A DNA stretch of 27,261 nucleotides from Nocardioidaceae bacterium (GTDB lineage Bacteria > Actinomycetota > Actinomycetes > Propionibacteriales > Nocardioidaceae): assembly GCA_025966335.1 (NCBI GenBank), contig JAICRS010000007.1:1-27261 (forward strand), written 5' to 3'. The translations under genes were made by a program, and so were the position numbers. The notes below the pieces were generated by a model, which made no database searches, had not been told where the DNA came from, and saw only the letters and a program-made list of their open reading frames with translations. This document shows, one piece after another, positions 13,522 to 20,055 of the stretch. Position 1 is the stretch's first letter. Each line of letters starts with the position of its first letter.

Positions 13522-14634
13522 GTGCCTGCAATCAGAGCGCTGAAACCGTGGCTCAAGAGCCGCTGGACCGACCCGGTGGCGTGGACGGACTCGTTCCAGC
13601 TGGTCAAGACGGTCATCGCTGCGGTCGCCGCCTGGATGATCGCCATCCACGTCTTCAGCCTGCCCCAGGCGTTCCTCGCGCCGTGGGCGGCGCTGCTGGT
13701 CGTGCACTCCACCGTCTACCGGACCTTCCACGAGGGGATGCAACAGGTCGGCGCGACCGTGGTGGGCGTGACCCTGGCCTGGGCGGTCGGGAACTCCCTG
13801 GGCCTCGACTGGATCGCGTTGTCGGTGCTGATGCTGGCGGCGCTCTTCGTGGGCAAGATCGCCGCCCTGCGACTCGACGGCACCGACATTGCCGCAACCG
13901 CCGTGATCGTGCTCACGATCGGCTACAGCGACGACGGCCAGCTGCTCCTGCTGCGGTTCCTCGACACCGCGGTCGGCATCGGCGTCGGACTGCTGGTCAA
14001 CCTGGTGGTCTGGCCGCCGCTGCGGGACTACAGCGCGGCCCGCGCCATGGACGGCGTGAACGAGCAGGTCGGAACGCTGCTCTGGGACATGAGCCGTCAG
14101 CTGCGCGAGAGGTGCGGATCCGAGGTCACCCAGGAATGGGTCGACCGGACGCGTGACATCGACGAGGACCTGGACCGCGCGTGGGGCCTCCTCCGTCAGG
14201 CCAGCGAGAGCGGTCGGTTCAACCCCCGTCGCGGAGCCGGAGCGGTCCGCCAGACCGAGCAGTTCGACGACCTGCTGCGCCGGATGGAGCAGGCGATTGC
14301 CGACATCGCCAGCATGTCGCGGACGTTGGGGCACAGCATCTCGAGGATGCAGGAGTGGGACGACACGTTCCGAGAGCGCTGGTTCGACCTCCTCGAGGAC
14401 GCCGCTGGGGCCATTGCCGAGCCGGACTCCCAGCGAGTGGCCGGCGTACGCCTCGGCTTGGCCGACCTCGCGGACGACCTCTCCACCGATAAGCTGTCCG
14501 CCCGGCACTGGCCCGAGTACGGCGCGCTGATCGTGAACCTCCGCAACATCGTGACCTCGATGGACCGTGTCGCCGCGTCCAACCCGGTCACCTCCGCCGC
14601 GGTCACCGGAACGCCGCGGGTGCTCAGGAGATGA
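13522..14634 (+). CDS. FUSC / aromatic-acid-exporter-like membrane protein
   Basis: 370-aa integral membrane protein. The N-terminal ~170 residues contain about six hydrophobic segments, including VIAAVAAWMIAIHVF, WIALSVLMLAALFVGKIAAL and FLDTAVGIGVGLLVNLVVWPPL. The VWPP-R end of the last helix is typical of FUSC/ArAE (DUF939) proteins. The C-terminal 190 residues are soluble, charged and helical, likely cytoplasmic. Such proteins are related to efflux of aromatic acids, but the substrate is not predictable. The start is GTG at 13522 after a G-rich purine stretch. The last 11 bp overlap the converging glgC gene. Confidence 0.82.
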   Translation: MPAIRALKPWLKSRWTDPVAWTDSFQLVKTVIAAVAAWMIAIHVFSLPQAFLAPWAALLVVHSTVYRTFHEGMQQVGATVVGVTLAWAVGNSLGLDWIALSVLMLAALFVGKIAALRLDGTDIAATAVIVLTIGYSDDGQLLLLRFLDTAVGIGVGLLVNLVVWPPLRDYSAARAMDGVNEQVGTLLWDMSRQLRERCGSEVTQEWVDRTRDIDEDLDRAWGLLRQASESGRFNPRRGAGAVRQTEQFDDLLRRMEQAIADIASMSRTLGHSISRMQEWDDTFRERWFDLLEDAAGAIAEPDSQRVAGVRLGLADLADDLSTDKLSARHWPEYGALIVNLRNIVTSMDRVAASNPVTSAAVTGTPRVLRR

Positions 14635-15841
14635 CCAGCTGTCCCTTGCCGAGCACGGTGACGCCGCCCTCGCTGACGGTGAAGCCGCGTTCCCGGTCCA
14701 TCTCGGGGTCGACACCGATCTGCGCACCGTCCGGCACGATCACGTGCTTGTCGAGGATCGCGTTGCGCACCACGGCGCCCTTGCCGATCGTCACGTTGTC
14801 GAGCAGCACCGAGCGTTCCACGCTGGCACCCGCGGCGACGTAGGCGTGCGTGCCGATCACCGAGCTGTCCACGCCGGCGCCTGACACGATCGACCCGGCG
14901 CAGACGATGGCGTCGCGCGCCGTGGCGTCCTCCACGAACTTCGCGCCCGGCAGCTGCGGGTGCGAGGTGAAGATCGGCCAGTCGGTGTTGTAGAGGTTGA
15001 ACACCGGCTCCACCGAGACCAGGTCGAGGTGCGCCTCGTGGTAGGAGTCGAGCGTGCCGACGTCGCGCCAGTAGTCGCGGTCGCGGTCGGTCGAGCCGGG
15101 CACCACGTTGCGCTTGAAGTCGTAGACGCAGGCCTGTTGCGCGTCGACCAGCATCGGGATGATGTCGCCGCCCATGTCGTGGCGTGAGTTCGGGTTGACC
15201 GCGTCCTTCTCGAGCGCGTCGACCAGCACGTCGGTGCTGAACACGTAGTTGCCCATCGACGCGAACGACTCCTCCGGCGAGTCGACCAGGCCCGGCGGGT
15301 CGGCCGGTTTCTCGAGGAACTCCTCGATCGTCTCCCCGTCGGCGGCGGTCTTGATCACCCCGAACTGCCACGCCTCCTTCCGTGGAACCCGGATCCCGGC
15401 GACGGTGACGCCGGCACCACTGTCGACGTGTGCCTGCACCATTTGCGACGCGTCCATCCGGTAGACGTGGTCGGCGCCGAACACGACGATGATGTCGGGT
15501 CGTTCGTCGTTGATCAGGTTCATCGACTGGTAGATCGCGTCGGCGCTGCCGAGGTACCACTGCGGCCCCCGCCGCTGCTGCGCCGGGACCGGCGTCACGT
15601 AGTTGCCGAGCAGGGTCGACATCCGCCAGGTGATCGAGATGTGCCGGTCCAGCGAGTGCGACTTGTACTGGGTGAGCACGCAGCACTTCAGGTAGCCGGC
15701 GTTGACCAGGTTCGACAGCGCGAAGTCGATCAGCCGGTAGCTGCCGCCGAACGGCACCGCGGGCTTCGCGCGGTCGAGTGTCAACGGCAGGAGGCGCTTG
15801 CCCTCACCGCCGGCCAGCACGATCCCCAGAACCTTCGGCAT
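14624..15841 (-). CDS. glgC: Glucose-1-phosphate adenylyltransferase (ADP-glucose pyrophosphorylase)
   Basis: 405-aa cytoplasmic enzyme making ADP-glucose from ATP and glucose-1-phosphate for glycogen and alpha-glucan. The nucleotide-binding motif is LAGGEGKRLLPLT, followed by RAKPAVPFGGSYRLIDF (substrate and regulator site). VVFGADHVYRMD, GIRVPRKEAWQFGV and FLEKPADPPG are the conserved catalytic-core motifs. From about residue 290 the left-handed beta-helix follows (VIGTHAYVAAGASVERSVLL). Length is typical of actinobacterial GlgC. A GGAGGAG ribosome site lies 9 nt before the ATG at 15841. It diverges from glgA(glgM), its pathway partner. Confidence 0.97.
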   Translation of the reverse strand: MPKVLGIVLAGGEGKRLLPLTLDRAKPAVPFGGSYRLIDFALSNLVNAGYLKCCVLTQYKSHSLDRHISITWRMSTLLGNYVTPVPAQQRRGPQWYLGSADAIYQSMNLINDERPDIIVVFGADHVYRMDASQMVQAHVDSGAGVTVAGIRVPRKEAWQFGVIKTAADGETIEEFLEKPADPPGLVDSPEESFASMGNYVFSTDVLVDALEKDAVNPNSRHDMGGDIIPMLVDAQQACVYDFKRNVVPGSTDRDRDYWRDVGTLDSYHEAHLDLVSVEPVFNLYNTDWPIFTSHPQLPGAKFVEDATARDAIVCAGSIVSGAGVDSSVIGTHAYVAAGASVERSVLLDNVTIGKGAVVRNAILDKHVIVPDGAQIGVDPEMDRERGFTVSEGGVTVLGKGQLVIS

Positions 15842-15881
15842 GTTCCGCCACTCCTCCCGTCGGCACGCTGGCTATGACTCG

Positions 15882-15887
15882 ACACTA
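15882..15887 (-). promoter_or_regulatory. -10 element (TAGTGT) of glgC
   Basis: On the minus strand TAGTGT runs 15887 to 15882, about 41 nt before the glgC ATG, giving a ~35-nt leader with a ribosome site. It lies only 4 bp from the opposing glgA -10 box, so the two promoters must compete for polymerase. Confidence 0.45.
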
Positions 15888-15891
15888 GCCC

Positions 15892-15897
15892 TAGATT
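15892..15897 (+). promoter_or_regulatory. -10 element (TAGATT), leaderless promoter of glgA/glgM
   Basis: TAGATT ends exactly 7 nt before the ATG at 15904, and no ribosome site is present, so the transcript is probably leaderless. Confidence 0.5.
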
Positions 15898-15903
15898 CGC
15901 AGC

Positions 15904-17058
15904 ATGCGTGCCGCCATCCTGACCCGAGAGTTCCCTCCGGACGTGTACGGCGGTGCCGGGGTGCACGTCGACTTCCTGGTCCGCGAGCTTCGTCGGCTGA
16001 TCGACGTCGACGTGCACTGCATGGGCGAGCCGCGGCCGGGCGCGACCGCACACAGTGAGCACGACCCCCGACTGGTTGAGGCCAACCCGGCGCTGCGGAT
16101 CCTCTCGACGGACCTGGCGATGACCGGTGCCCTGGGCGAGGTCGACGTGGTGCACTCGCACACCTGGTATGCGAACATGGCCGGCCACTGGTCGAAGCTG
16201 CTGTACGACGTACCGCACGTCGTGACCGCGCACTCCCTGGAACCGCAACGGCCGTGGAAGGCGGAGCAGCTCGGCGGCGGCTACCGGATCTCGTCGTGGG
16301 CCGAACGGACGGCGTACCTGTCCGCCGACGCGGTCGTCGCGGTCAGCAACGGGATGCGCGAGGACGTGCTGGCGTCCTACCCCGACCTCGACCCGGACCG
16401 CGTGCAGGTGATCTACAACGGCATCGACACGAGCTTCTACCGACCCGACCCGGACACCGACGTGCTCGAGCGGATCGGGGTCGACCCGGACCGCCCCTAC
16501 GTGGTCTTCGTCGGCCGGATCACGCGGCAGAAGGGGGTGCCGCACCTGCTGCGGGCGGGCCTGTCGTTCGACCCGGACCTGCAGGTGGTGCTGCTCGCCG
16601 GGGCCGCCGACACCCCCGCGCTGAAGGCGGAGACCGACGCGGCCATCGCGGAGCTGAGGTCGAGCCGCGCCGGTGTCTTCGTGGTTTCCGAGATGCTGCC
16701 GCGCGAGGAGGTGCGGCAGGTGCTCAGCCACGCGCTGGCGTTCCTGTGCCCGTCGGTCTACGAGCCGCTCGGCATCGTCAACCTCGAGGCGATGGCCTGC
16801 GAGACGGCGGTCGTGGCCAGCCGGGTGGGCGGGATCCCCGAGGTCGTGCTCGACGGCGAGACCGGTCTGCTGGTCGACTACGAAGAGTCCGACCCGGTGG
16901 GGTTCGAGGCCGGGCTGGCCGCGGCGGTCAACGAGCTCGCCGGCGACCCGGACCGCGCCGCCGCGTTCGGGAAGACCGGCCGGAGCCGTGCCGTGGACGC
17001 CTTCGCCTGGGACGCGGTCGCCCAGGAGACGGTGGAGCTCTACGCGTCCCTGCGCTGA
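15904..17058 (+). CDS. glgA: Glycogen synthase / alpha-maltose-1-phosphate synthase, GT4 family
   Basis: 384-aa GT4 retaining glycosyltransferase of the actinobacterial 'GlgA' type. In mycobacteria the orthologue (GlgM) uses ADP-glucose and glucose-1-phosphate to make maltose-1-phosphate for the GlgE alpha-glucan pathway; the same role here is inferred. The donor domain begins ILTREFPPDVYGGAGVHVDF with the GT-B glycine-rich loop. HSHTWYAN and TAHSLEPQRPWK are conserved acceptor-side motifs, then YNGIDTSFYRP, FVGRITRQKGVPHLL, and the E-x7-E signature EPLGIVNLE (Glu287, Glu295). Length fits the family. Located head to head with glgC. Confidence 0.94.
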   Translation: MRAAILTREFPPDVYGGAGVHVDFLVRELRRLIDVDVHCMGEPRPGATAHSEHDPRLVEANPALRILSTDLAMTGALGEVDVVHSHTWYANMAGHWSKLLYDVPHVVTAHSLEPQRPWKAEQLGGGYRISSWAERTAYLSADAVVAVSNGMREDVLASYPDLDPDRVQVIYNGIDTSFYRPDPDTDVLERIGVDPDRPYVVFVGRITRQKGVPHLLRAGLSFDPDLQVVLLAGAADTPALKAETDAAIAELRSSRAGVFVVSEMLPREEVRQVLSHALAFLCPSVYEPLGIVNLEAMACETAVVASRVGGIPEVVLDGETGLLVDYEESDPVGFEAGLAAAVNELAGDPDRAAAFGKTGRSRAVDAFAWDAVAQETVELYASLR

Positions 17059-17082
17059 ACTGCGCTGAACCGCCTGCGCTGA
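17050..17082 (+). repeat. Triple CTGCGCTGA direct repeat at the end of glgA
   Basis: CTGCGCTGA occurs at 17050-17058 (the last codons and stop), 17060-17068 and 17074-17082. The extra copies repeat the gene's final codons and stop, and probably arose by local slippage. Confidence 0.7.
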
Positions 17083-17184
17083 TCCGCCGCGGTGACCGTC
17101 CTGCGACCGCTGCGTCCGCCCGCAACATTGTCCGCTCCTCGACCTCTGGACCGCAGATCTCACGGACAATCGGACGCCAGGACT

Positions 17185-17213
17185 TGCCGTTATCTATCTG
17201 TTATCCGACACTG
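17185..17213 (+). promoter_or_regulatory. Possible promoter upstream of SDR gene
   Basis: In the 232-bp gap after glgA a locally AT-richer stretch reads TTGCCG, a 17-nt spacer, then GACACT. It also contains several TATC repeats. It is the best -35/-10 candidate for the gene at 17291, but the match is modest. Confidence 0.3.
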
Positions 17214-17290
17214 GTCTGAGCAGCACACCGGGCGAGCGCGATCCGCGCCGCCGTTTGGGCTGGGGGACGCAACAGTGAGGAAGGCCTCGT

Positions 17291-18208
17291 GTGAAGGTCG
17301 CGGTCACCGGTGCCACCGGAGTCATCGGCACGGCAGCCGTCCGCGCACTCGTCGCGGCCGGCCATCACGTCGTCGGCCTGGCTCGCACCCCGGAGAAGGC
17401 CGCCCGGCTGGAGACGCTCGGCGCGAGCGCGGACCGCACCGACCTGTTCGACCATGCCGGCCTGACCCGGATGTTCGAAGGATGCGACGCGGTCTGCAAC
17501 TTCGCCACCCACATCCCGGTCGGCCTGGCCGCGGGCCTGCCCGGCGCCTGGCGGGAGAACGACCGGCTGCGCACCGAGGGCGTACGGCGGGTGGTCGATG
17601 CCGCTCGCGAGGCCCGGGTCCGCCGACTGGTGCAGGAGAGTGTCTCGTTCCTCTACGCCGACAACGGCGACGACTGGATCACCGAACAGAGCCCGGTGGA
17701 GATCACCCGGGCCACGGAGCCGGCCTCGGTGGGGGAGTCCCACGTCCAGCGCTACCAGTGCGGCTCCCGGCACGGCGTCGTGCTCCGGTTCGGCACCATC
17801 GTCGGTGACGACGGGCTGACCCGGTGGATGCTGCGGTCGGCACGCCACGGCCGTCCGATCGGGATCGGGGATCCCCACGGCTGGGCGCACCTCACCCACG
17901 TCGATGACCTGGGTCCGGCGGTGCTGGCCGCGCTGATCGCTCCGAGCGGGGTCTACAACGTGGGCGCCGAACCGGTGCGGCGCACCGAGGTGGTGCAGGG
18001 GTTCGCCGAGGCCGCGGGCCAGGGCTCCGGCCAGTTCATGGGACCCCTGCTGCGCAAGCTCGCCGGTTACCGGATCGAGCCGCTGACCCGGTCGCTGCGG
18101 GTGAGCTCGGAACATTTCGTGGCACAGACAGGTTGGACACCACGACGCGCCAGCTTCGACGCGTCGTGGTTCGACGTCATCGACACCGAGTCCAGGGCCT
18201 TCCAGTGA
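17291..18208 (+). CDS. NAD(P)-dependent epimerase/dehydratase family protein (extended SDR fold, atypical)
   Basis: 305-aa cytoplasmic Rossmann-fold protein. The cofactor motif TGATGVIG is at residues 6-13, with LARTPEKAARLE as the second strand-helix region and DAVCNFATHIPVG as the usual NxA-like loop. VRRLVQESVSFLYADNGD holds the catalytic-region serine, but the Tyr-x3-Lys pair expected about 20-40 residues later is not seen (ASVGESHVQRYQ instead). HLTHVDDLGPAVLAAL and VYNVGAEPVRRTEVV are typical of late extended-SDR regions. Without Tyr-Lys it may bind cofactor without classical catalysis. The GTG start at 17291 has GAGGAAGG upstream. The small gene that follows overlaps its stop (GTGA). 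Confidence 0.85.
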   Translation: MKVAVTGATGVIGTAAVRALVAAGHHVVGLARTPEKAARLETLGASADRTDLFDHAGLTRMFEGCDAVCNFATHIPVGLAAGLPGAWRENDRLRTEGVRRVVDAAREARVRRLVQESVSFLYADNGDDWITEQSPVEITRATEPASVGESHVQRYQCGSRHGVVLRFGTIVGDDGLTRWMLRSARHGRPIGIGDPHGWAHLTHVDDLGPAVLAALIAPSGVYNVGAEPVRRTEVVQGFAEAAGQGSGQFMGPLLRKLAGYRIEPLTRSLRVSSEHFVAQTGWTPRRASFDASWFDVIDTESRAFQ

Positions 18209-18411
18209 CTGATCAACACACGTCCGCGTCCTCCGGGACGGGCTCCACCGACCCGTCGGAGGAGTCGGTGCGCAAGCGCCGGCTCGCGAAGGTCTTCGGC
18301 GACGTGCTGCCCGACGGCACCGCCGACGACCGGCCCGAGTCCTGGGGGGACCCCTGTAGCGGATCCACGGACGAGTGGTACCGCAACGAGGTCCCGCCGC
18401 ACCACGGCTGA
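18205..18411 (+). CDS. Small hydrophilic protein, translationally coupled
   Basis: 68-aa protein starting at GTG 18205, which overlaps the TGA of the preceding gene (GTGA). The first ~20 residues are Ser/Thr/Gly-rich and likely disordered. A basic-hydrophobic core, RKRRLAKVFGDVLPDG, and an end DEWYRNEVPPHHG follow. This core and the W/Y-R-x-x-VPPHH tail look like a conserved small actinobacterial protein rather than chance coding: codons have the same G/C-rich third positions as its neighbours. It has no recognised domain or membrane segment. Function unknown; coupling suggests it acts with the SDR-like protein or is simply co-expressed. Confidence 0.72.
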   Translation: MTDQHTSASSGTGSTDPSEESVRKRRLAKVFGDVLPDGTADDRPESWGDPCSGSTDEWYRNEVPPHHG

Positions 18412-18428
18412 CCCGGGCCGGCGGAGGA

Positions 18429-18821
18429 TCAGACGGTCGGGCCGGTGCTGCTCGAGCTGCGGGCGGCCAGCAGGTCGCGGATCTCCTGGAGCAGTGCGAC
18501 GTCCTCGGCCGGTGCGATCTGCTCGGGCTCCTGGCCGCGCGCACGCCGCTCCTGCAGCTTGTTGTAGGGCACGACGATGAACAGGTACACCACCGCGGCG
18601 AGGATGATGAACGAGATCAGCGCGGTGATGAACGTCCCGACCACGACGCCGGCGATCTTCACCCCGTCGAAGTTGGGCTGGCCACCGAGCTTGCCGATGA
18701 AGCCCATGATCACGTCGACGAGCGCGGTCACCACCGCAGCGAACGCGGCGGCCATGATGAACGCCACCGCGAGCTCGACGAGGTTGCCGCGCATGATGAA
18801 CTCTTTGAAGCCTTTGAGCAT
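18429..18821 (-). CDS. mscL: Large-conductance mechanosensitive channel MscL
   Basis: 130-aa pentameric channel that opens on membrane tension and releases solutes on osmotic downshock. The N-terminus MLKGFKEFIMRGNLVELAVA is the MscL signature (S1 helix then TM1). TM1 covers ~residues 14-40 and TM2 ~residues 62-85 (TALISFIILAAVVYLFIVVPYNKL). A charged cytoplasmic helix (~105-120, LLQEIRDLLAARS) follows. Length is typical. GGAGAG lies about 5 nt before the ATG. Converges closely on the small gene at 18205, leaving 17 bp. Confidence 0.97.
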   Translation of the reverse strand: MLKGFKEFIMRGNLVELAVAFIMAAAFAAVVTALVDVIMGFIGKLGGQPNFDGVKIAGVVVGTFITALISFIILAAVVYLFIVVPYNKLQERRARGQEPEQIAPAEDVALLQEIRDLLAARSSSSTGPTV

Positions 18822-18861
18822 CTGGTCTCTCCTCCGATAAGGCCTGCTGGTTTGAAGCCCT

Positions 18862-18876
18862 GCCCGGTCGCCGGGC
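18862..18876 (-). terminator. GC hairpin after the SAF-domain gene
   Basis: GCCCGG (18862-18867) and CCGGGC (18871-18876) pair around a 3-nt loop, about 20 nt past the stop of the minus-strand SAF gene. No U tract is present; a U-less terminator is possible. Confidence 0.4.
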
Positions 18877-18895
18877 GAGGTCGGTCGGGAACACG

Positions 18896-19522
18896 CTAGT
18901 GGTTCAGCACGACCGAGAGGTAGCGGGCCACCGCGGCCGTCGCGATCTCTCGGGCGGTCTCGTCCGAGGTGGCGAGCACGACGAGCGCGCCGGGCGTCGC
19001 CACCGACGGTGACTCGGCGCGCGGGATCGCGATCACCGGAGCGTCCTCGGCGACCACCACCGCCTCGGACCTGCCCTGCGGGTCGGCCGCGAGGACGTCG
19101 ACCCGGTCGCCGACCTCGAGCAGTGCAACGGCTGCGGGATCACCGATCCGCACCGGCGTGGCCACATGGCCGGGAAAGGCCGCGAGCAGCGACCCGCTCA
19201 CCATCCGGACGTCGGTCACCGGTTCCCCGGCACGCACCGGGCCGGCCGTGGTGCGCCCGACGGCGGCCGAGCGGCTGGCGATCACGCCCGACGGGACCGT
19301 GTCCGGGTCGAACGGGACTGCTTCGAGGTCACCAGGCGCGAGCACCGTGCCACTCGGCAGGTCCCGCGACGCGGTGAGCACCAGCGTCGTCTCGGCTGGG
19401 GGCGCGGCCGTCGCCTGCAGGCCGGCGGCCACCGCAGCGGCCGCGGCCACCGCGGCCAGCAGCCGCCGACGGGCGAGCACGGAGCGGCGGACTCGACGGT
19501 GGAGCAGGGTGAGGCGGTTCAT
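18896..19522 (-). CDS. SAF-domain protein (CpaB/FlgA-like)
   Basis: 208-aa protein. A basic N-terminus (HRRVRRSVLARRR) precedes one hydrophobic helix (~residues 21-44), then LVLTASRDLPSGTVLAPGDLEAVPFDPDTVP, the SAF domain pattern of a strand followed by P-x-G-x-x-L. PVRAGEPVTDVRMV is the second conserved SAF element. CpaB-type relatives help assemble Flp/Tad pili, but no pilus genes lie here, and such SAF proteins stand beside mscL and fmdB in many actinobacterial genomes. It is probably membrane-anchored with the domain outside the cell. A TAGCCT box 9 nt before the ATG suggests a near-leaderless transcript. Confidence 0.82.
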   Translation of the reverse strand: MNRLTLLHRRVRRSVLARRRLLAAVAAAAAVAAGLQATAAPPAETTLVLTASRDLPSGTVLAPGDLEAVPFDPDTVPSGVIASRSAAVGRTTAGPVRAGEPVTDVRMVSGSLLAAFPGHVATPVRIGDPAAVALLEVGDRVDVLAADPQGRSEAVVVAEDAPVIAIPRAESPSVATPGALVVLATSDETAREIATAAVARYLSVVLNH

Positions 19523-19579
19523 GCCTCACGAGGCTAGGGAACTTCCGCCGACCGCGTCGGCGGCTGTCCACAGGCCGGG

Positions 19580-19915
19580 TCAGGCCGCGCCGGCCTCTGC
19601 CTTTTTCGGAGTGGTGGTCGATGTCGAGGCGGCCGAGGTCGACCCCTCCTTGGAGCCCCCGCCCGAGGAGTCCGCGGAGTCCGACGACTTCGTCGCGGAG
19701 TCACCCGAGGAGCTTCCGTTCTTCGACGCGACGGCATCCGAGCGGCTGTCGGTGCGGTAGAAGCCCGAGCCCTTGAAGACGACACCGACCGCGTTGAAGA
19801 TCTTGCGAAGCCGCCCCTCGCACCGGGGGCAGACGGTGAGCGAGTCATCGCTGAAGCTCTGGACCTGCTCGAAGGCGTGGTCACAGTCCGTGCAGGCGTA
19901 CTGGTAGGTCGGCAC
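19580..19915 (-). CDS. FmdB-type zinc ribbon protein with Ser-rich tail
   Basis: 111-aa protein. The N-terminal 45 residues are a CxxC...CxxC zinc ribbon of the FmdB family: PTYQYACTDCDHAFEQVQSF, then CPRCEGRLRKIFNAVGVVFK. Such proteins are regarded as putative regulators or assembly factors; the role is unproven. GSGFYRTDSR follows, and the rest (~residues 60-111) is a low-complexity Ser/Gly/Thr/Ala tail, presumably disordered. The start is GTG at 19915, with GGAGG 7 nt upstream; it yields the canonical MPTYxY start. A good promoter lies at 19974-20001. Confidence 0.9.
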   Translation of the reverse strand: MPTYQYACTDCDHAFEQVQSFSDDSLTVCPRCEGRLRKIFNAVGVVFKGSGFYRTDSRSDAVASKNGSSSGDSATKSSDSADSSGGGSKEGSTSAASTSTTTPKKAEAGAA

Positions 19916-19973
19916 GCTGGTCCTCCGCATGTTCATGTCAACGACATCTGGCACTCGCCCGATGCGACTGCTA

Positions 19974-20001
19974 ATTATCTCAACACCGCGACGATTCGCA
20001 A
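19974..20001 (-). promoter_or_regulatory. Sigma-70-type promoter of the fmdB-like gene
   Basis: On the minus strand TTGCGA (20001-19996), a 16-nt spacer and GATAAT (19979-19974) form the best consensus-like promoter in the window. The predicted start is near 19967, giving a leader of about 50 nt that ends in GGAGG before the GTG at 19915. Confidence 0.6.
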
Positions 20002-20042
20002 ACTTCCCGGAGTCTCGACCCGGCTGCCCGCCGATCACAAGG

Positions 20043-20048
20043 CACAAT
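20043..20048 (+). promoter_or_regulatory. -10-like element (CACAAT) of the penicillin acylase gene
   Basis: CACAAT ends 8 nt before the GTG at 20056 and no ribosome site is visible, suggesting a near-leaderless transcript. Confidence 0.3.
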
Positions 20049-20055
20049 TGCGGCC

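Noticed and set aside
13460..17265. The 12-mer GTTTGGGCTGGG occurs near 13463 and 17253
   Set aside because: A single 12-base match in different contexts is expected by chance in G-rich DNA of this length.
18896..18898. TAGCGT formed at the SAF gene stop as a -10 box for mscL
   Set aside because: It would give a leader of about 65 nt, not the 7-nt spacing of the other stop/-10 overlaps, so the match is likely chance.
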